DNA of 64,000 nucleotides. Origin: Terfezia claveryi. Its lineage: Eukaryota; Ascomycota; Pezizomycetes; Pezizales; Pezizaceae. A model generated the notes under the pieces. That model ran no database searches. It saw nothing but the letters and a program-made list of their open reading frames with translations, and was not told where the DNA came from. Shown here one piece after another: positions 23,027 through 34,003 of the stretch (the first letter of the stretch is position 1; every line of letters starts with the position of its first letter). The position numbers and the translations under genes were made by a program. Location of the stretch: positions 62,001 to 126,000 of the forward strand of contig WHUX01000136.1 in the NCBI GenBank assembly GCA_015179025.1. The letters run 5' to 3'.

Positions 23027-25947
23027 TTACACATATCCACTATATGTCAGCCAAGCCATTATCGTGCTTGCGAATCCATAGTGGTTCTCAGCGCCTGGAA
23101 TGAACCTTCCACCCTGTGGACAGATCATCTCAACTGCCGCCTTTGTAACAACATTATAGAACCATAAACAGGTGGACCCAACAGTCTCAATCATCTTATC
23201 CTGGCAGTTCTCCGTCTTCAAGCAGGTCTGAGTGTACTTGCTGAACCAAGAGTACAAACCACCTCCGTACAAGTAGATATTGCGAGAATCAAGAATCCTC
23301 AAGCCCCAAGAAATTGCACATGTAACCGAGCTGGCATCACAGTCAGAGAAGGTTGGGTCGCCGGGGAACTTTCCGACTGCGGTGGTAAATGGAGCTGGCG
23401 CCTTGGGGGTGTTCTGGTAGTAGGGGCTCTCGGTCTGGATCATACCCATGTAGAGGTCCCTGGCGTTGTTGAGCTGGTATTGGTAAAGAACGCAGTGCTC
23501 AGATGCAGTTCCGTACAACCATGTTGGCCCTTGGGACTCGATGAGGATACCGCGGGCGACATAGACATCGATTTGAGTTTGTGCGGGAATATCGAGGTCG
23601 TGGTCTGCAACCCAGGCCCAGACGTTCTCCAGGTATGCAGAAGATGTCGAGGTCAAGTGCAGCAACATGGACCCGGCGATACACTTGGAGGCAACACTGC
23701 CAGTGAGCTTGGGGCAGTCCTTAGCGGTGAGCTGGGAACCGGTGGCACCGCCAATACGAAAATGAGAGTCCCACATTGCTGCAGATCCAGGGCTAGTCTG
23801 CTTAATATTCCACTGCATGAGAACGGCACCAGCAGTGCCACCACGAACAGTGAACATCATATCGGTGATTTCAATGACACCAGCTTCGTTAGGGTTTCCA
23901 ACCTTGACCATGACCTTGGGATTATTCATGTCCGCAAACTTGGCACCAGAAGCCATGATCTGCGACCAAGCCTCTCCGACGATCTTAGATTCGCAGGGAA
24001 CAAAGATTGTGTCAGTGACAATGTAGGTACCCGCTGGAAACCAGACAATAGACTTGCCCGCCTGGGCAGAAAGAACAGCGTTGATGGCTGCAGTATCATC
24101 GGTGCTGCCATCACCCTTTGCACCGCCATCTCGAACATTGTAGAAGCCAGAAGCTGGGACAGACTCGTATTGGGGTCTAGATCGCTCCAGGTATCCTCCG
24201 TTTGGACCACCAAGAAGACTTGAAGTGATAATTCTCTTTGGAGTGATGTCTCCTCCAGAGAGGAACTCACCAGTGCCAGCCGCATTAGCATATATCTTTC
24301 CAATTCCCCATGAGTCAATAGTTTTAGTGCCACCGGCGAGCAAGGTGGCACCTCCGTTAATCTTCACGGCGTTTGGAACATCGGTAAGCTTAACGTTGTC
24401 GAGAACAAGGGCAGCTTGGGCAGTAGCGCCTCCATCGTTAGTGACAGTCTGGATAAGGAATGCGGTTTTGGTATCACGAATGCTGGAGTCCAAAAGGATG
24501 ACGGAACCAGTGTTGCGGTCAGTAGGTGCACCCCCCAACAATGAAATACCAACTTTAGACCCCTGGATATCAAGTGACTTCCAAGTCCATGCCCAGTTCC
24601 AATGGATCTAAATGATTGCATTAGTCACAAGATCAATTTCCAACAGGGATCACGCTTACACACCTGAATGGCCGTATCGACATTGGTGAATTTTAGATTG
24701 CGAGTAGTGAATTGCTGGTTTCCACAGTACATTCCATAGGCGCCACCGACGAAAGTCAGGTCGTAGATCATTCCACCACTGCAGGCCAATTATCAGCATG
24801 GACGTCCTAGTTGAGGAGGCAAAATTTGAAAAATGTTACTTACGATCCATTCTCCATGAAGATTCCCTGGTGGTTATTGCCAGCAACAGTAGAGGAGCGG
24901 AATTCAATGTTCTGGAGGGAAGTTCCTTGGGCAATCTGCCAGTGAATACCCGCAGGCTGAATATTTGGCACATCAGTGATGTCAACAATGAAGTTACGAA
25001 TCTGTCGAAGGAAGTTGTTTTGATTCGTGTACTGTTGATAACTAGTCAGTAATTGTACATCTTCGATTCTCAATTCCAATATTGGCGCATACCCATTGGG
25101 CTCCCCCTCCGTTAGGAATGTAAGGGTCGGTATCGATAACACCCAAACCCACGAAACTTGGGGCTGCCTTGATTACTGGGCGCGAGTTGGGCTAGAATAG
25201 CATAGTTAGCACATTGATCTAGGGCGAATAGGGCGAAGGCAGGAACTCACGTTTCCAATCAGCTGTGTATTGTACCATTGCTGAATGGAAGTAGAGACGA
25301 GGTAGGTACCGGGAGGGAAGTAAACGAGAGCGGGCGTATCAGTAGATGAACCACAGTCTTGCCCACATCGTTCCTGATCACTGATAGCCTTATTGATTGC
25401 TGCAGTGTCATCTGTAACGCCGTCTCCCCTGGCACCATAGTCCTTGACGTTCCTCCATACCTATTGACAGAAAGTCAGCAAAGGAATCTGAAGAATCACA
25501 AAACCATGCACGTATATATAGATTGATGTCACATACCTTATAATCACCTGGGCCAAAAGCAGACTTCCCATGGGCGACGTCTTCCATCCAAAAGGCAGAA
25601 TTCACCCTCTTCTTGAGTTCAGTTTCAGAAAGTTGCTCGGGCACAGCATCATACTCGGCAATCAAGGCTGCGGCCTCAGCAACGTCGGCACTGGGAATGA
25701 GGCTGATGGTTCGTCCGAAGTTCAAGTCTCTGCGGAACAGTTGATTCTCAGAGAGACCGCGGGCAGCGCGGTGCTTGGCGTTTTCAATCACAAACTTGTT
25801 GCGGTACGCAGCTACGGTCTGTGCGGTAGCGACTAGCCGTCGCGCATTCCGGATGTGCGACGGCTCTTCGCCAGTGGGGGCCGCAGTGGTCAGGCATGAG
25901 AGGAGTATCAAGCCCACCAGGAGCTGTAAGCGAAAAAGAAAGGCCAT
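23027..25947 (-). CDS. Secreted exo-beta-1,3-glucanase, glycoside hydrolase family 55
   Basis: Six minus-strand exons (25947–25537, 25460–25251, 25191–25093, 25031–24844, 24778–24664, 24607–23027) give 867 residues, normal for GH55 with a propeptide. A signal peptide ([19 protein letters not shown]) is followed by a pro-region of about 100 residues. Each of the two beta-helix domains begins with the family signature: [20 protein letters not shown] with [10 protein letters not shown], and [19 protein letters not shown] with [31 protein letters not shown] and a Cys-rich C-terminus are also typical. The enzyme removes glucose from the non-reducing end of beta-1,3-glucans (laminarin, cell wall). 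All introns keep phase, so the gene appears intact. Confidence 0.93.
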
Positions 25948-26875
25948 CGTAAATTAGAATTGGGAATTTGACGAATTCGAGGGTCGTTAAGATGCCCGGT
26001 GCTGTCCTGTAGAAGGAGTGAGGTACCGATCCAACCACGGGGGTGGGAACGGGCACCATTATATACTCGTGCTCGTATGTCTCGGGGTAATTACCATAGC
26101 TCTTAGAATCAGCAGGCCTAGGTGAACGACGTTTGGAGACACTATTCAACTTTCACCGCGCTGATCATCGATATCGACGGAACCATTCTGGTTTGTCCGC
26201 TTGCAATTGTGGCATGTGCATATGGCGAGGGCCTTAGACGAAATGAAGCTCAAATGACTGGTGGATCTTTCCGTGCCATGGCCAGCACGCAGGAAATACG
26301 AGGGGGTCCTGTTTGATTATTACAAGGTACCAAACTTCCATGCAAATACCCCTAGTGGAGGATACATTAGGAGCATGCTATACTCTGTTATTTTGGGCTA
26401 TTCTGGCGATACAATAGCCTGGCCTGTGTGCGGACTTTCACTGACAAATTATTGGAGGCGCTGGGGGTGCTACATATATCAAATTGAAACGTCTGGTGCT
26501 GGTCTAAGGTTTCAGTAGAGCAAAAGCCTTTTCTCACAATTCTCGAAATTTAATCCTTCCTTACATACAGCTGCCAGACATTTGTACACTTCATTCGAAC
26601 CAATACCTAGATTTACACGATAGCATCGTGGAATCTAGGTACACATCGATACGCCCAATAGAGAGCAACCGCACCCATCCTCCTAGATATGGCCTTTGTT
26701 GTCAGGGACCATCTGTGGGTAGTTGTTTGATCAAATGCAGGGATACACCAAAGCAAATCTGTTACAATCTATAGGAGCTCATCTGAATTTGACTATCCTC
26801 TGTGGATGAATGTTGAAAGGCAAAACGTTTCTGTTGTTGGATGTCCCTGATCGCCAGACGACAAGTCATCCCTGG

Positions 26876-26900
26876 AGCTTTGTGAACCAGACTAAGCTTT
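26876..26900 (+). repeat. Minute insertion (13 bp) with perfect 6-bp target duplication
   Basis: AGCTTT (26876–26881) and AGCTTT (26895–26900) flank GTGAACCAGACTA (26882–26894). Bases outside the duplication differ on each side. Confidence 0.8.
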
Positions 26901-27624
26901 CTGCTATCCAATCACAACCCATGTTAGCTAGTCCACCATTGGTCCGCTTGGCGGTGCGGATAGATTTCAAGACCTTTAGCCATCTAATGTGGTCGTAACA
27001 AGGGTTAGCAAAACTGCCTGCATCCAGGAACACGCAGAATCCATGGATGCATCTGGACTCCGAGACTCTGTTTAGCTCATTATTCCGGAGACCGTTATGT
27101 ACGGGGGTTGGTATCTTCCTCACATTTCGGATGACTCTCCTGATCCAGTGTTTACACATGTGTGTTTTTGTTGAACCCTGTATTCACCCAAACCAACCCC
27201 TTGAATCGAACAAGTGCAATTGCACGGCCGCATGAGTGATGAAGTCAGTGAACTACAATGCAATACATATAGCAAGCGCTGATGTCCGTCTAGTTTCAAA
27301 AGGGAACTCGCCTGTCCCAGGAATAATCTATCAACGGCAAAATTTAAATTACAACGGCACCTAGCTGCAACCAGCTACAGTAGAGTATCGGGCGGAATTT
27401 ACGTATGTAGTTCTTGCCGGCGCAAATTACATAAGTAACCCGTTAACGTTGAGTAGCTAGTATAGTCCGGTTAACGTTCAGCCAAACTAGCTAATTATTG
27501 GTTAGAGCTGTTGATATACGTACGAGAGTAGTACAGAGTCGGAAAACAAATATTGATGACAGCCATTCATAAGTGCATTACCCCACACGCTACCGTCCGT
27601 TACAGACGACAAGTTAAGGTTTGC

Positions 27625-27657
27625 GGAAGCTGAGTGCCAACCAGACTAGGAAGCTGA
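27625..27657 (+). repeat. Minute insertion (15 bp) with perfect 9-bp target duplication
   Basis: GGAAGCTGA (27625–27633) and GGAAGCTGA (27649–27657) flank GTGCCAACCAGACTA (27634–27648). This is the cleanest example: full-length insert, longest exact duplication. Confidence 0.88.
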
Positions 27658-29837
27658 TAGAACCCCAACCCAATTCCAACCTCATAGCTACCGGTACTTC
27701 TTAGTAGTACCCATAACTTTTCATAGTTAATTTATTGATCCATCTTTTCTCTCGAGCGTGGTGCGCTTCGTATGTATAAAAATACATAGCGTTGCACTAT
27801 ATTTGAGAACGCTGTTATACCAAGGTATATGAAATGCCGTTGGAATGCCATGGAGCCCCAGCAGATATCCATCTTGCCCCTTTGGTGCCCTCCAAGGTAC
27901 CGTAGTCTGATGTTGGTGTGAGACTACAATGGTAGGCTACGAAACTTGAAGCCTGCAGCTGCACAAAGTTGTGTAGTCTCGTGCCGTGAAACATGAAGGT
28001 AAAACCACCTGACTGAAGTAGGCAAGGCCGTGGCCAAACGAGATATCAAGGGAATTGTCAACTGAGACATTCGCGGGTTGCCGTAACTAGCAATGTTGAC
28101 TATAGTCACAGAATGGACTCATTATGGAATTATCGTGAGAATATATTTACGGACGAGAGTTCGAGACGCTTGTTCCTACTTGACTATCTAGCACACTTGC
28201 GCATTGAAAATTGTGTCATGTTATGCATCAACTTCAAAACAGGAGAAAAACCAGCCGTGATGCATGATAGAGAGGTCGGATCACTCTTTGAAAGAAGTGC
28301 AGGGTAGAACAGAACTACAATCTTGGGGCACGGGATAATCTGGGGACTGCGATTCCTAGTGTGTTGAGGGGGTTGGATGCCATGCTGCAAGTCGAAGATC
28401 AAAAGCGGCTCAGGGAATAATAAGACTGCTGTATACCTAAATACTTTATACCATTTGCAAGTTACAATATCAATACTTAATCCCTGTCCGTGATTTTGAT
28501 AGTCACAAGTACTTATTACGGTACTAGGTAGGACTGTAAGAAGTTCCCGGGGGAAACAGCTCGAGTACTAGGCTCGGCCCCAGCTATAGTAATGGCGGGG
28601 GATTGCAAAAAATGACAACTCCCATAATCGGAATATTGTACGTATATCGGCCAATCCTTATTATTTCTGCCAGGCAGTTGTACTGTGCCTCGTTATCGAT
28701 TGTAGGTGATTAAGTAGCCTCCAATCGGTGGTATATTAGTTGTAGTCTTGTTTGACTCAAGTGGGTCCACTATCGTTTGATCATACGCTATGCGTGCACA
28801 ATTGTTATTGGGAAAACCTCGTCAACGATCACATGGTGCCTCTCCGTTTTTGGTAGGAGTTCTCTACATTAGTACGAGTCGCCGCTAACACCTAGGCCTC
28901 TCCAGAAGATCAATCACCCTCATTCACCGCTTCGTAGCAAGCCAGACTAGCATAGGTTGGCATACCAGTAGCTTTTATCCAAATTGTTGCGGGAAATGTC
29001 TTGTGATTGAAATTTTAAACCGGGTGCGGGATGCCTTGGTAGATCTCATGTGACTCGCTTGGGGTACATAGCCCTCGAAATGCCTTACAACCGTCCTTCA
29101 CTATCCAGATACAGGTACTGATAACTACGGTAAGTAGTCTTGCAGAGGCATCGAACTAGGTAGGCCACATCGTTCCTTCCGAATGCTATTGATTTCATAC
29201 TCGTCGTACTATAATTCATCCTCACATGTTAATAGGGTCTCGCTACGTAACCGAATAAAGATCAACAGATGTACACATGAGGTACTACCGCATCATGTCT
29301 ACCAATAATCTTTAGGGTGTGACTCACATTAAACAAAATATGTACCATGCGTCAAAAGGTTATTTGGACACTTTCAACATCACAGCGAAAATTAATGCTC
29401 TTGACCCCAATAACCTACCAATAATATTTTCCAAGCTTCAAGAAAAAAGGGCTGCTTCCTGATCTAGTGGTTCACATATACCGGTAGTATCCGTACATGC
29501 ACAAACTTAGAGTAGTGGATAATCGACAAATTTTTCCAAGGCAAAATTTTTTCTAAATCCGGGATTTCACCAGTTTACACCATTTGTAGAGTACTCCTCT
29601 TATATCTGGGGAGGATATCATAATTTTCTATTCTGATATAGCTTTTGATAATAAATCAATATTACGGTGCCAAGGTCAACTGTTTCCCTTTCGAGTCGGG
29701 TTAGTTGTTCCCTCAATATCCTATTCTCGCTGTGACGAAGTATATAACACATGCTTTCTCTAGTGCATAGAACAACATTCTTGAGCGTAACAATTATTCT
29801 CCTTGAGCAGCAGATGGTAGCTCCCATCTGTTCTCGG

Positions 29838-29971
29838 TCCCAGACTCTTGGCGGTGATAACTTTTATCTGCAAGAGTCTGGTACTAAACTGCTCCGAAAC
29901 TGCACGCGCTAGCATCTCCGAGCGTTTTGAGCTCGGAGATGCTAGCGTGTGCATAGCCTGTTTTCGGAGCT
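29838..29971 (+). repeat. Left terminal repeat with nested hairpins
   Basis: AGACTCTT (from 29,842) pairs with AAGAGTCT (29,872–29,879). CTCCGAAA (29,892–29,899) pairs with TTTTCGGAG (29,961–29,969). Inside the second arm, gctagcatctccgagc and gctcggagatgctagc form a perfect 16-bp stem around a short loop, extendable outward. The same architecture recurs inverted at the right end. Confidence 0.8.
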
Positions 29972-30116
29972 ACTAGCATTGTTTTGAGCTGCATATTTTA
30001 TAAGCATACACAATTGTCATAATGACAACAGCAGAATAAATGTCTACCAAAACATTTGATTGCGGATGCATTTGTTTGGGATTTCGTTCATTTAGTGCAT
30101 TGTATATTATCTCTAG

Positions 30117-30155
30117 TTTTGAGAGTTGGACAGGATTTGGTTTGACTCTCGATTT
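30117..30155 (+). repeat. Single copy of the GAGAGTC/GACTCTC palindrome
   Basis: An imperfect hairpin, gagagttgga…tttgactctc, matches the units of the array at 36,018–36,608. It lies between the left end and gene A. Confidence 0.7.
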
Positions 30156-30374
30156 GAAATATGCTCTGCTACGTATTATCTCTACATTTCAGATCTTTTG
30201 GTACTCTCCATGAGCTATTCACATCGAACCTCAGAATCCAGTCATTAGTGCATGTTTCTATAGTGTAGCAAGCTCAATATCAATCAAAAGTGGCATCTAC
30301 TAATGGACCTTTCCTCTAAAAAGCTAATAATATACTACTAATGAGCCAAGAAATAAAAAATTAATCTTATGTCA

Positions 30375-33300
30375 TTACTCCGGCATCAGATCATCATCAT
30401 TATCCACCTCTTCATTCATTGATAGCATCTTTTGTCCACTACAACAAGCCTACCCAACCCCTTTATCCTCTATCACTGGACTTTTTGTTGAATTTACCTG
30501 CTCCTTATCCCCACCCGGAATTGTAACTGTACTGGCCCCAACTTCCCCCTGATCAACTTCCTCCTAATCAACTTCCCCCTGATCAACTTCCTCCTAATCA
30601 ACTTCCCCCTGATCCTCCATCACAGGACTTGTAGTTGAATTTACCTCACCCTTGTCCCCACCTGGAATTGTAAGTATATTCGCTATTCTCGAATTATCCG
30701 AGGCTACAATTTGAGAATTAGACCCAGATCTATCATGATTATGACGTAGTTCTTTGTTCCTCCCCCCTTGCCATTTCTTCTGAGGTATAAGGCTTCCACT
30801 TCTTGCCCTGAGCCTATCTTCCTTTCCCTTGGCTCTATCCCTTCCCTCTTCATTTTCCCGACACCTTCCCCGATCATGATCTCCTTCACGCTGGTCTCCA
30901 CGTCTAGAGGAACTATAATCACCCCAATGACGATATCTGACTAGATGGTCAGTATAATGTCGATCGCCATCCTTTCTGCTACTCGAATAATGGATCTTCT
31001 GTCAAGGTTATGGTAATCACCGCTTTCAGGTGAATACCAGTCAGAATTATCATTATCATATCCAGCGCAACCTTCCTGGCATTCACTTCTATAGTAACCG
31101 CTTCCTTGTCGGCCATCTCTATATTCTTCCCTTCCACGCTTTAGTTCTCCCCTTCCACACTTTGGTCCTTGAGTGTAACCATCTCTACGGCTTCTTCCAT
31201 ATTTGTAGTCATCCACATAGTCCTCTTCTTCATCTCCGCCACTCATGCTTTCTTTATCGGGACTCTAATTCCTGGTTTTCAAAAAGCCACGGCCGCCCCT
31301 TCTGTCCCTTACATCCCTTCGACCTTCCTCCTGAGCCTTAATCAATGCATCTGCATCTACAGTTTTCTCTCGCTTGATTACAGTCTTCTCGGGCTTAATT
31401 TTGCGTTGAATGAGAAATTAGGACTAACTTCTACACTTTCCTTGCACTAAAAGTCCCTTTGGCACCTAGGAGTCTCATTTACAGTCAATCCAATGGTAGC
31501 GCTACCCAAGTGAGCCAATCTTCTGCCACCTCTAGCAAGGGTTCTAGCAGCACTTATTCTGGCATTCTTTTGTTGCGCAGCCCACTCTTTTGTGTCTGCA
31601 AATTTCTTCCGCTCTTTGTGAGCTTCTTCAATCTTATTATTCAACTCTTGCCTCAGCAAATTCAGCCTTTCCATGGATTGAATAGCCTCGTCCATCGAGA
31701 GCTGCAACTCCGTGACTACGTGCTTATATCTTTCAATTTTTTTGTCGACTAGCAAGTATAGTTCATTATTGCGGTTTACAATCTCCTGACAAGCTAGCGC
31801 TGCCCATTGTACATACCTCATAAGTCCCATCAATGTGATCCTAATTGCCTCACCTAACACATAACTACCAAATAGATACATCAGCATGACTCTCCATCAA
31901 ACCCCTAATTAGAAGAAACAAAAGACTTACTTTGCTATATCCGCTAAACTCAAACTAGGCCTCAACAGTTCAGTGATCCGATTGTCCAATACTCAATCTT
32001 CTTTGTTTTCCCTTTCGATCTCCATGAATTGAGCTAATGTAACTAGGCCCGATTTGGTCATTTTCTCTTCTCCAAAAGCTCCTACTGTCTCTACACTAAA
32101 CTCATTTCCTAGGTCTATAGGCATAACTGGAATGTGTTCAAGGCCTCCTTCGAGAAACTGTTGCTCTTCCCCTTTCATGAATTCGAAGAAATTTTTATCC
32201 TGTTGCCTCTCGAGAGCCACCACGTTTTCACCATCCTCTCTAGTAAGGTCAACAGTCTTCGCCGATTCATTTTGACCCCCATCACTTCCATCACCATCCG
32301 CTACCTAAATAGTCTCTATATTCTGTTTCTCGGGTTTGTCTGGATTCTCCTCAATAACTTCACTTTCTTTTTCACTTCCATCTTTTTCTTTATCTGCATT
32401 CCCTCGGACTTGCTGGACGTCCCCACCATTATTCTCGAGTTTATTCCTACCAGAAGATCCAACCTTTCTTTCCTTCTCCACTTTTTCTTCAATTTTCTTG
32501 ATTATTACATGATACTCTTCACAATTTGGATGTGCTGTATAGGTCGTAGCACTTGACTCCTAAGCAGTTACAAACAGTGGCCGCTCTGCCTTTGGTACCA
32601 ACAAAGACCACTCACTAACATCTCGCGATGCTGTTGCATCAAAGATTCTAATTCGAGTGGTATTATTGATAGCTTGTTGGTTGACCTTGCCTATACTTAG
32701 CACTGTGATGGCCCTGACCAGCATTGCAAGTGTAGAAAGCTGCAATTCTTGGTAAGAGCCTCTCGCAGCGCTATCAGTAGATCTTCTGAAATTTCCGAGT
32801 ATGAGCCACAGTAGAGCATCTGTCACGAAGGTGACCAGGTACCAGATCGCATAATAATCCTGTAATACAAAACTAGTTAGCTTAATACCCCAATCAAGAG
32901 AATTCTGAACTACCTTATGTCCCAATTCCAACCAACTTTCCACATCTGTAACCTTGAGTTTAGATAAACGTAACTTTCTTCCCCTCTCACTATGCAGGAT
33001 ACGAGTATATTCCTTTTCAATAGTCCCATTGGTCCAATAGCATGCTAACTTCAACAAAACCTCGAAGAATCCGTTTTGTAATTGATTCTGGTAATCCAAT
33101 AAAGTATGCTTCTCCAAGGTCACATCTATCATACCAGCTCTTGCTGGTCTAATGGTCTGGAGTATCTCTTCCAAGAATGAATCACTAAAGTTGTGGACTT
33201 TATACCACACTATAGTGATCAACCATCCTGCTTTCGCTCTCCATTCTTCGGGACTCTAAAATGTATGTGGTCAGTGAAATCCAAGATCATTCCACCCACC

Positions 33301-33608
33301 AAAAAAAAACAATACACAACTGACAGCAAGGGCATACATACGACTGAGGATACCAGCATGTCTATGAGAGGCTTCAGTAACCATTTCGTCATTTCAGTGG
33401 GCATGAAGGCTTCCAATATACTATCATCATTGATATAGCCGTCTGGATTAATAAGCCACAAATGCACTGGCACTGGTGCTGGTAGAGTGTCGTCGGTTTT
33501 GGAATGCTTACTTCTAGTCTGTGGCCTAACTGCAGGCTGTGAAACCTTCCGCTTTACTAAGGGACTCGCTATTTTTTGTTTACCAAAGATGCGCAGAGTT
33601 GTGCACAT
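30375..33608 (-). pseudogene. Gene A: unknown element protein with acidic and Arg/Ser-rich tail, broken by in-frame stops
   Basis: ATG at 33,608 begins MCTTLRIFGKQK. Exon 1 ends at 33,342 and a gt–ag intron leads in phase to 33,255 (SPEEWRAKAGWLITIVWYKV). A further 54-bp in-phase intron with a gctaac branch site is likely near 32,870–32,920. The body continues through VTDALLWLILGNFRR, an acidic Glu/Lys stretch, a coiled-coil-like segment (YKHVVTELQLSMDEAIQSM) and an Arg/Gly/Ser/Asp-rich tail. The tail contains a 30-bp coding repeat (EVDQGEVD, 30,541–30,615) and ends DNDDDLMPE. At least seven premature stops interrupt an otherwise open frame, mostly TAG at positions where Gln would fit, plus one frame shift near 31,010. 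No family recognised. Confidence 0.6.
30541..30615 (-). repeat. 30-bp coding tandem repeat (2.5 copies)
   Basis: The unit acttccccctgatcaacttc plus ten bases repeats from 30,541 to 30,615. In the gene A frame it codes alternating EEVD/GEVD acidic repeats, two of them cut by TAG. Confidence 0.85.
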
Positions 33609-34003
33609 AGGGGACGAAATTTGTGTTTAGATCATCGTTGAGAATGTGCATGCTTATGCTTATAAGAACACTAATACATGCGAAAACGGGCTAGGTATGC
33701 ACGCGCTAGCAATAGGATACGCTAGGAAGGTGTTTGTGTTTTGTTTGTTGTTCTAGTGCAGAGATTTTTCATTATGGCCTTGTGCATTAGGTCAACTGCA
33801 TTTGAAGTTTTTTGTCTAAATTTTAGTTTATGTTTTGGCCCGGGTTTTGGCCTGAAATATGTTAATATAAGTAGGGAGGGGGTAAGGAGTTACTCTTTTG
33901 ATCTTTAGAACTAATCATACAGCAAGCGAATCTCATATTTCGATAATCATCCCTCATACTACTACGCTTGCACTTCATTTGCATTCAAGAAATCACAGAA
34001 ACA
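33609..34003. promoter_or_regulatory. Divergent promoter between genes A and B with a terminal-repeat motif
   Basis: The 395 bp between the two start codons contain tgcacgcgctagca at 33,698–33,711. It is identical to 14 bases of the left terminal hairpin (29,901–29,914). Such a shared site could bind an element-encoded protein at both the ends and the promoter; this is inference. Confidence 0.5.

Larger units (their letters stand above)
25948..29785. other. Gene-free region, 3.8 kb
   Basis: No supportable gene between the GH55 promoter and the large element. It holds two minute insertions with perfect duplications (26,876 and 27,625) and weaker copies near 27,974 and 28,940. AT content and stop density look like decayed intergenic DNA. 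Confidence 0.55.

Noticed and set aside
23480..24223. 247-residue frame antisense to the GH55 glucanase
   Set aside because: Shadow of a well-supported coding exon; no independent domain.
28934..28953. gccagacta flanked by TAGCA repeats
   Set aside because: Only a 5-bp repeat that overlaps the motif itself; too weak to count as a duplication.
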